Part shown: positions 32,782 to 64,000 of the stretch, in pieces
How the letters are laid out: every line of letters begins with the position of its first letter
Numbering within the stretch: position 1 is the first letter of the stretch
Notes under the pieces: model-generated
Database searches by the model: none
What the model was told of the DNA's origin: nothing
What the model saw: the letters and a program-made list of their open reading frames with translations, nothing else
Origin: Adiantum capillus-veneris
Lineage: Eukaryota; Streptophyta; Polypodiopsida; Polypodiales; Pteridaceae
NCBI GenBank assembly: GCA_014529385.2
Contig: CM043957.1
Location: 68,136,503 to 68,200,502, forward strand
Length of the DNA stretch: 64,000 nt
Direction: 5' to 3'
Program-made: the position numbers and the translations under genes

Positions 32782-32791
32782 GAGAGAGAGG

Positions 32792-33030
32792 ATGTGATGG
32801 CTAGGCCGACGGATGAGGGACGGGTGTAGCAGAGCTGAGAAGGTCAGCGTGAAGGCGCAAGCAAGTTGATTCTCAGTAATTGATCCAAGTCTCCATCCAG
32901 CCGAGCCTTATGCATCCTAGCTGAGAGCCCCTTCTCTCTCACTCACATGCACCCTTATCTAGACCACCACCACTCTCACACACGCATGCACACAGCCTCA
33001 TGTTGCAGCACAACCAGCCCTACAACCAGA
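32792..33030. other. No recognisable gene
   Basis: Short unassigned stretch rich in CA and TC; no motif found. Confidence 0.3.
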
Positions 33031-33036
33031 GAGAGA

Positions 33037-33069
<33 letters not shown>
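33031..33069. repeat. (GA)4 followed by a 31-G run
   Basis: G at 33039-33069. It directly abuts the far edge of a Copia-like LTR. Confidence 0.95.
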
Positions 33070-33071
<2 letters not shown>

Positions 33072-33369
33072 TGGGGTGGCAACTCAATAAAGAGGCAAAT
33101 GATACAAGATGACTAGGAAGTGGACCCTAGCAGCACTGATATAGTGTGCCAGGTCTGGGTTGAGCAAAATACCCAACACAAAAAATCCACAAAACTGGGA
33201 ATAAATAAAAATATGAATAAAATGTATGGTGCAAACCCTACATGTGCCTGGAGTCCTCCCTAGAAGGGTGAAAGGGTGGCCAACCCACAACCAAGGGCCT
33301 GTGTGCACATTTGAATATCCGTAAGGAGTAAAAGCATCAAGAAGGTGAATGTAAAGCTCTAACACCCCC
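33070..33369 (-). repeat. Copia-like 3' LTR and polypurine tract
   Basis: On the minus strand a tract AAGGGGGG (33364-33371) is followed by TGTTAGAGC, the usual polypurine tract and LTR start. The LTR runs about 290 bp to the G-run and lacks a matching CTCTAACA end, so it is truncated. The interior would lie at 33.37-33.56 kb but no coding frame is recognisable. Confidence 0.4.
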
Positions 33370-33370
33370 C

Positions 33371-34329
33371 TTGACAACGTTGTCTCCTCTCAGGCACCTC
33401 CTAGTGCATCCAGCTGTCATATGACCTCCTATACCATGTACAAATAGTGTCCTAGTAAGCCAATGAAAAATACACTTTGCTGTATATTACCTCCATGAAC
33501 AGTGGGGAGAGAGATGAATCAAGGAGGATTCTTCGCAAGAGGAGTGAAGAATCAATCTGAGAGTGGGGGTGTATACACCATCACATGGTCACCCTACCCC
33601 AACACAACACCAAGCCTGTGGAATTTCAGCTATGGAATTCCTATTTGTAAATCATAGTAATAAGAGGCACTTTGATTGCTGCTCTCGTTTGCATCTTCTT
33701 CTCTTTGCTTCTCTTTTTCTAACTCTCTCACCAATAAACCCTTTGACAAATTTCTGTGAAAGCGCTCTTAAAACATTTTCTATGCTCCAAAAACACCCTT
33801 GTTTGTGCTTTAGCCCATGCAACAGGGAGAGGGGATGGGGATAAAGGAAACACCCTGGAGGAACAGAGCACAGCAAAATGGGTGTGCAGGCACTGTGAAG
33901 AAAGTACTGAACGTTTAATTTTCATCATTACTTTTGTGTTCACAAACCTTTCTTTGTGAAGATTACCTTTGGATTCACAAAATAGGCATTCTCACTTACT
34001 GGCATGCTGCATGCATTAACATCCTTGCACTTACACACCGCTTCTGGTGCACTCTTTATAGATGTTTACACTTCTCTAATCAGTAATCCAATTATGTTTT
34101 CAATGCTCATTTGTATAAGGCGCACAAACATGCAACATGTCCAATACTTTTTATCTGACACAAATCACATTGTAGGTTTTTCCACACTGAAAAAACTCTC
34201 TTGCTTTTTTTTTGAAAACTTGTTGTCTCATTACTTCAATTGTCACAGTGTGTACTGGCTTCATGTGCATGGTAAACCGTGTTTAATTCCCTCAAATTTT
34301 GTCATAGCTGTTTGTCACATTTCATGTAG
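33371..34329. other. Intron upstream of the ATPase exon A
   Basis: No motif. It ends with a pyrimidine-rich stretch and the acceptor TCATGTAG at 34322-34329. The ATPase exon that should precede exon A (TM3-TM4 and the actuator start) was not found here or elsewhere to the left. Confidence 0.5.
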
Positions 34330-60043
<25,714 letters not shown>

Positions 60044-61164
60044 TTGTAGAGGTGTTGCAATTCAATACATGTACATTTTCTCATAATTAAAAGGTTGAAT
60101 TTTTCATTCAAGCAGCAATGTCTAATTACAGCTAGTTTAGCATCTGCCTGGATATGAAGGGTCTTTTGTAACTCTTTGCAATTGTTAAATTCATAATTGC
60201 TGTCCTAGCAATCATAATTGTCTCTTTGCATTGGCAAAGATTTTGCTTTGTATGCAGTCAACCTGTGTTACATTAATTTTGAGGTTTCCATTGTATTTAG
60301 AACCACACAGATATTGCTTTTGGTCTTTATGGTAACAAATGGAAGCATACCATTGGACTAAGAAGGCATACCCGTGCAGCATGGTCAGGCATGCAAATGT
60401 CCACCATGCATATAATTTGTATGCAAAAATGTCAACATATAGTCTTTAATACACAGTTTGATGATATCTTTATTGTTTCAGAATGCCTACATGACATAGT
60501 TACCCACATCTAAAATATGGAATGGGGATTTGGAATGGGAATGGGGAACGGAAGCCTGACATGATTCCACTTATAAAAGACTTTCCCATCATGAAATGCT
60601 CAAAAGAAGCCTAATCTGAAGCTAAGCATGTTTTTACCATGGCATAATTAAATGAGAATGCTCAAAAACACTCTTCTCTTTGGGTAGTCTAACCGTCATT
60701 GGTAACATAAAAATATCCTGTTTAGGCTATCTGCAAATGCATACAAAGCTGCACAGCTGAAGTAGCCTTTGGCTCAATTAGAACCTTGGGAATGCAGAAA
60801 TCTCAGGTTCGCCTCAAAGGCAGCTTGATTGCACTCTATCATGGGTTCATTATTAGTGAACAAAGAGCACATGAAGAATGCATACCTCATGAACACTGGC
60901 TATGTCTTCTTCTCTCGAGAAAGTCCCTTCAAGCAACCCAAAAACATGGTATTGTGTTAACATCCCCTTAACAGCTCACATCCCTTCGAAACTTGATTTT
61001 CTGAAGAAAAAATGCCCAGTTACTTGCGAGTTACCAGAAAACATGGAGAAAGGTGCTAGTGTTTTGTGTTATACACATTGTTGACTCTCGGTGGAGCCAT
61101 GCAAGAAGATTTAAACAGTCATAGAATACTTCAAGCTACAAACTTTGTTTCACCAAAAAGTAAG
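60044..61164 (+). other. ATPase 3' untranslated and downstream region
   Basis: AATTAAA at 60085 is a candidate polyadenylation signal. The rest shows no gene. It ends at the (GT)n array that borders LINE F2 copy D. Confidence 0.5.
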
Positions 61165-61227
61165 AGTGTGTGTGTGTGTGTTGGGGTGTGTGTGTGTGTG
61201 TGAGAGGGGTGTGTGTGTGTGTGAGAG
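61165..61227. repeat. (GT)n(GA)n microsatellite
   Basis: GT runs with GGGG and GAGAG interruptions, directly before the 5' end of F2 copy D. Confidence 0.95.
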
Positions 61228-61790
61228 AAAAGACTGTCGCGAGCTTCTCCTGTGACCTGCTGCGTTCACTGTGCCTGCACCAGCAGGGCTGTGCGCGCAC
61301 GTGTGTGCGTGAGTGAAATCATCGCCGAGCTGTGGGCGTCTTCCAGCCTGCGCGCCCCCCTTTCTGTCAGAGGTGGACTGCCTGCACGCTGGGGTCTTCT
61401 CCTCTGCCTGCGCGACTTGGACCTGCAGATTTTCGCGACCTGACCTGCCTGCGTGAAATATCCTGCCTGTGCTAACTGAGCGCACTGGCTTGGAATTTGC
61501 ACATCTTCCTGGTAGCAGTCAGTCTTCAGCGCTGTGGTTCTGCCCTGCGCAGCCACTTTCAATTCCTGTGCAGGTCTTCCGAGGCTGCGTTCATGTGGCA
61601 GGGGATGCTTTCAGGTTGATCAGAGGTTTGGTATGGTGTCACGCTGTGTATAGGGCAGTGCTGAGTTGATGTACCTCTGTTGTGGTTTTTGGATGCATTA
61701 CTGTGCGAAGTCTGTACAGAGCGTTGGTTCCTCGGTTATTTGCGGAGTTTTCTAGACATTTGCTTTTGTTTGGCGAGGCTTTGTTAATTT

Positions 61791-63023
61791 ATGTTCGACT
61801 CTCTGTGTGTCTTTAAGCGTTGGAAAGCAATGGAACCCACGTCGGAGGCCGCTTCGGAGATCAAAGCATGCTTGTATGAGGACTTTGAGGAGGCTCGACA
61901 GGCATGGAATGGTCAGGCGCTTGCTCTTGAGGTGCACATTCCGGTACAAGACCTCATGGACCCAATTGCGCAGTACGCTATGAATGCAGTTATCCTGTTT
62001 TTCCCAAGGAAAATGCCTACTGCGCAAGATGTCGGGCAATGGGTAGATTTTCTCCTCAAGCGACAAGTTGTCTGTGGGGTTTACTTTGGGGCGCGTGGAT
62101 TTTATGAAGTTCTGCTAGCAGATATGGAAGCACGAAACCTTTTGCTTGAGATGTCTCCCCTCTTTTTTAATACGCAGATGACTCATGTTCTCCCGTGGGC
62201 ACTCACTAAAGGCTACCAGAGTCTTATTCGTCACAAATGCCCGGTGTGGGTGGAAATTGTTGATTTCCCCCGCACGTGGAGACATTTCCTGCCGTTGTTG
62301 GCTGCGCAGCTTGTAAAGGTTATTTGTCCCCCAAAATTGGACGCAAATACCAACAGGTTTTGCATTCTGTGGGACACTGACAAGGTTACCCCTGATGGTA
62401 TTATGGTAGACTCAGTAGATCCATCGGTGGGGAAGCGCCCCTTTAAACTTAAATGGGGAAAATTTGCGAATTCATGTTTTCGATGTGGTAAATTTGGTCA
62501 CATGCAATCCGAATGTCCAGAGCCGGTCTTGCAACCCCCTCCCTCTGCTGTTCCTTCATCCACCTCTATCCCTACTGGAAAACCCACAAGTGAAGTCAAA
62601 CAGAGTGGAGTCTCTACTACTAAGGTGGCTTCAACTGTGGAAAAAGGGAAAGGCAAGGTACAACAATCCAATGATACTGGGAATGGGACTGTTGCTAAAA
62701 GCAAAAATATTGGACCTGTTGATGTCAATACATGGGTGGTGCCAAAAAAAGCTTTGAAGATTCGCACACCAATTTCTTCTCGTAATTACGTTCCTTCTGT
62801 TAATGCCAACAAGAATGCATCGTTTAAGCAACTTCCGTGTAATGACAATCGCACGTTGATTGATGCATGGGACAAAGCGATGCACTCTTATAAAGATGTA
62901 CTCCTTGGTGAGACTTCCACATCGCCTGTGAACACTGTGGACACGTTTCCTGCTTTGACTCAGAGGTTTGGTCCTCGTATGGATGTGGTGGATGGAGACG
63001 TGTCTATGGGCACCTCCACTTGA
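61791..63023 (+). CDS. F2 LINE ORF1 (gag-like, CCHC)
   Basis: 410 codons; an alternative start at 61830 gives MEPTSEAASEIKACLYEDFE. The N-terminal half (MNAVILFFPRKMPTAQDVGQ, WVDFLLKRQVVCGVYFG, then L-P-W-A-L-T-K-G) matches the DUF4283 RNA-binding domain of plant L1 ORF1. One CCHC knuckle follows: CFRCGKFGHMQSEC at about residues 231-244. A Ser/Thr/Lys-rich C-terminal region follows. It would coat LINE RNA. The region from 62769 is the part retained in copy B. Confidence 0.85.
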   Translation: MFDSLCVFKRWKAMEPTSEAASEIKACLYEDFEEARQAWNGQALALEVHIPVQDLMDPIAQYAMNAVILFFPRKMPTAQDVGQWVDFLLKRQVVCGVYFGARGFYEVLLADMEARNLLLEMSPLFFNTQMTHVLPWALTKGYQSLIRHKCPVWVEIVDFPRTWRHFLPLLAAQLVKVICPPKLDANTNRFCILWDTDKVTPDGIMVDSVDPSVGKRPFKLKWGKFANSCFRCGKFGHMQSECPEPVLQPPPSAVPSSTSIPTGKPTSEVKQSGVSTTKVASTVEKGKGKVQQSNDTGNGTVAKSKNIGPVDVNTWVVPKKALKIRTPISSRNYVPSVNANKNASFKQLPCNDNRTLIDAWDKAMHSYKDVLLGETSTSPVNTVDTFPALTQRFGPRMDVVDGDVSMGTST

Positions 63024-63050
63024 TTATGATGTTTGTTGCTTTTTGTACAT

Positions 63051-64000
63051 ATGTTTCCAATGCAAAGTCCTATTAAATGCATCTCATACAATGTGCGTGG
63101 GTTATGCAACCTTGACAAATGGCGTCTGACCGGCACTATGTACATACATGTAGGGCAAACATAGTTGTATTGCAAGAGCAAAATCAGCACGAGTTTGCTA
63201 GTCAATGTTCCTATTTTGCCGGATATTGGATTGCGTACGTTGGCTTGCAAGATTTCTCGGGTTTATTGATGTTGGTTCGCCATGAGCTTCAGCTTGTTCT
63301 GCTATACAATGATCCGCATGGCCGATGGATGGTTGTACAGTGTTTGCTGAATGGTCGAGTACATGAAATTGGAGGTACTTATGCATATACGGACTCTGGG
63401 CAAAGAGCTGCTTTATGGCGCGAAATCTCGTCTCACCCATGGACCTCGAATGCATTTCTTTGTGGAGATTTCAATAATACTCCTGATTTGCTTGATAGCA
63501 CCACGGGAAACTCGCATATGTTGCTTGCGAAGAAACACAAATGGGATCTTCTTGTTGCCTCTGCGCAAATGATTGATATATGGTGTTGTTTTCATCTTGA
63601 TGCCTCTGGTTTTACCTTTCAGCATGCTGCTCATTCTTCTTATAGAGCACGATTGGATCGTTGGTATTTGCTTAATGGGCAACAGTATGAAGAATTTGTA
63701 TGTGACATGAGGATAGATTATGCTCTACAGCTATCGGATCATTATCCTGTTTTGCTGTCTTTGTACTTTGGACAGTCTCTTTGTGATCGGCCTCTCCACA
63801 GGAAGCGTTTGTTGCATGTTAATAATGTCTATCTTACTCATGAAGTTTTTCATCACATGATTGTTGATATTATTCCCCCGTTGCTAGCCCAAATGCATAT
63901 TGATTTGGACGCTGCCTCGTATCGCTTTGTCATGAGAGTACAAAGTGTGATTTCTGACTATGGTATGCAGCATATGCAGTTTATTCGGGGGAATGTCGTT
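63051..64000 (+). pseudogene. F2 copy D ORF2 start, one-base deletion
   Basis: Starts at ATG 63051. The first 27 codons (SPIKCISYNVRGLCNLDKWR) are in one frame. Near 63131 a single T is missing relative to copy B (GACCGGCAC versus GACCTGGCAC), shifting the frame. After that the endonuclease stays open to the window end, with VVLQEQNQHEF, LCGDFNNTP, RARLDRWYLLNG and SDHYPVLL. Apart from this deletion no lesion is seen. Confidence 0.85.

Larger units (their letters stand above)
61228..64000 (+). mobile_element. LINE F2 copy D, full-length 5' end, runs off window
   Basis: A GC-rich 5' region (61228-61790), intact ORF1 (61791-63023) and the start of ORF2 (63051 onward). The 5' junction is at the end of a (GT)n(GA)n array. 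It is the reference copy for the F2 family here and the least decayed. Confidence 0.88.

Overview
The window looks like nuclear DNA of a land plant with a large, repeat-rich genome. A homosporous fern is my best guess. The reasons are one spliced plant-type copper ATPase gene with introns of 7.6 and 15.9 kb, plant-type Ty3 and Copia LTR retrotransposons (including a chromovirus), and plant-style LINEs. The species assignment is inference only.

Layout. 0-7 kb holds truncated minus-strand Copia and Ty3 elements, then unassigned DNA and a short LINE tail. 7-21 kb is a nested stack: a decayed plus-strand Ty3 chromovirus (probable 5' LTR ending at 8011, primer-binding site at 8013) is split inside its gag start by a complete minus-strand gag-plus-protease element (8132-13584, matching LTRs, 5-bp target duplication GCGAG) and by a second minus-strand Ty3 remnant (13826-16172) that keeps only an integrase piece between its LTRs. 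Its gag, protease, RT/RNase H, integrase and chromodomain continue from 16173 to 20727. 21-27 kb holds LTR-like promoter DNA and a minus-strand gag-only element. 27-33 kb is a cluster of minus-strand LINE family F1 copies, with a SINE-like sequence, separated by (GA)n runs.

34.3-60.0 kb is the 3' half of the only clear host gene, a P1B-1 copper-transporting ATPase of the RAN1/HMA7-HMA5 type. Six exons give about 550 residues with all catalytic motifs intact. Its 7.6-kb intron carries a Copia integrase remnant, an unidentified decayed minus-strand coding region, and an AT-rich array of about ten 152-bp units with a TATA box on its far side. Its 15.9-kb intron is almost entirely LINEs: a head-to-tail array of L1-like family F2 on the plus strand joined to a head-to-tail pair of family F1 on the minus strand, nearly all junctions lying in (GT)n/(GA)n microsatellites. 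61.2-64.0 kb is the start of a near-intact full-length F2 LINE.

The most interesting signal is that two unrelated LINE families (F1: coiled-coil type ORF1, non-plant-L1-like RT; F2: plant L1 with CCHC ORF1) both sit at dinucleotide microsatellites and both form head-to-tail arrays. This suggests microsatellite-directed integration. Premature stops repeatedly look like CAG-to-TAG or CGA-to-TGA changes, as expected from cytosine deamination of methylated elements.
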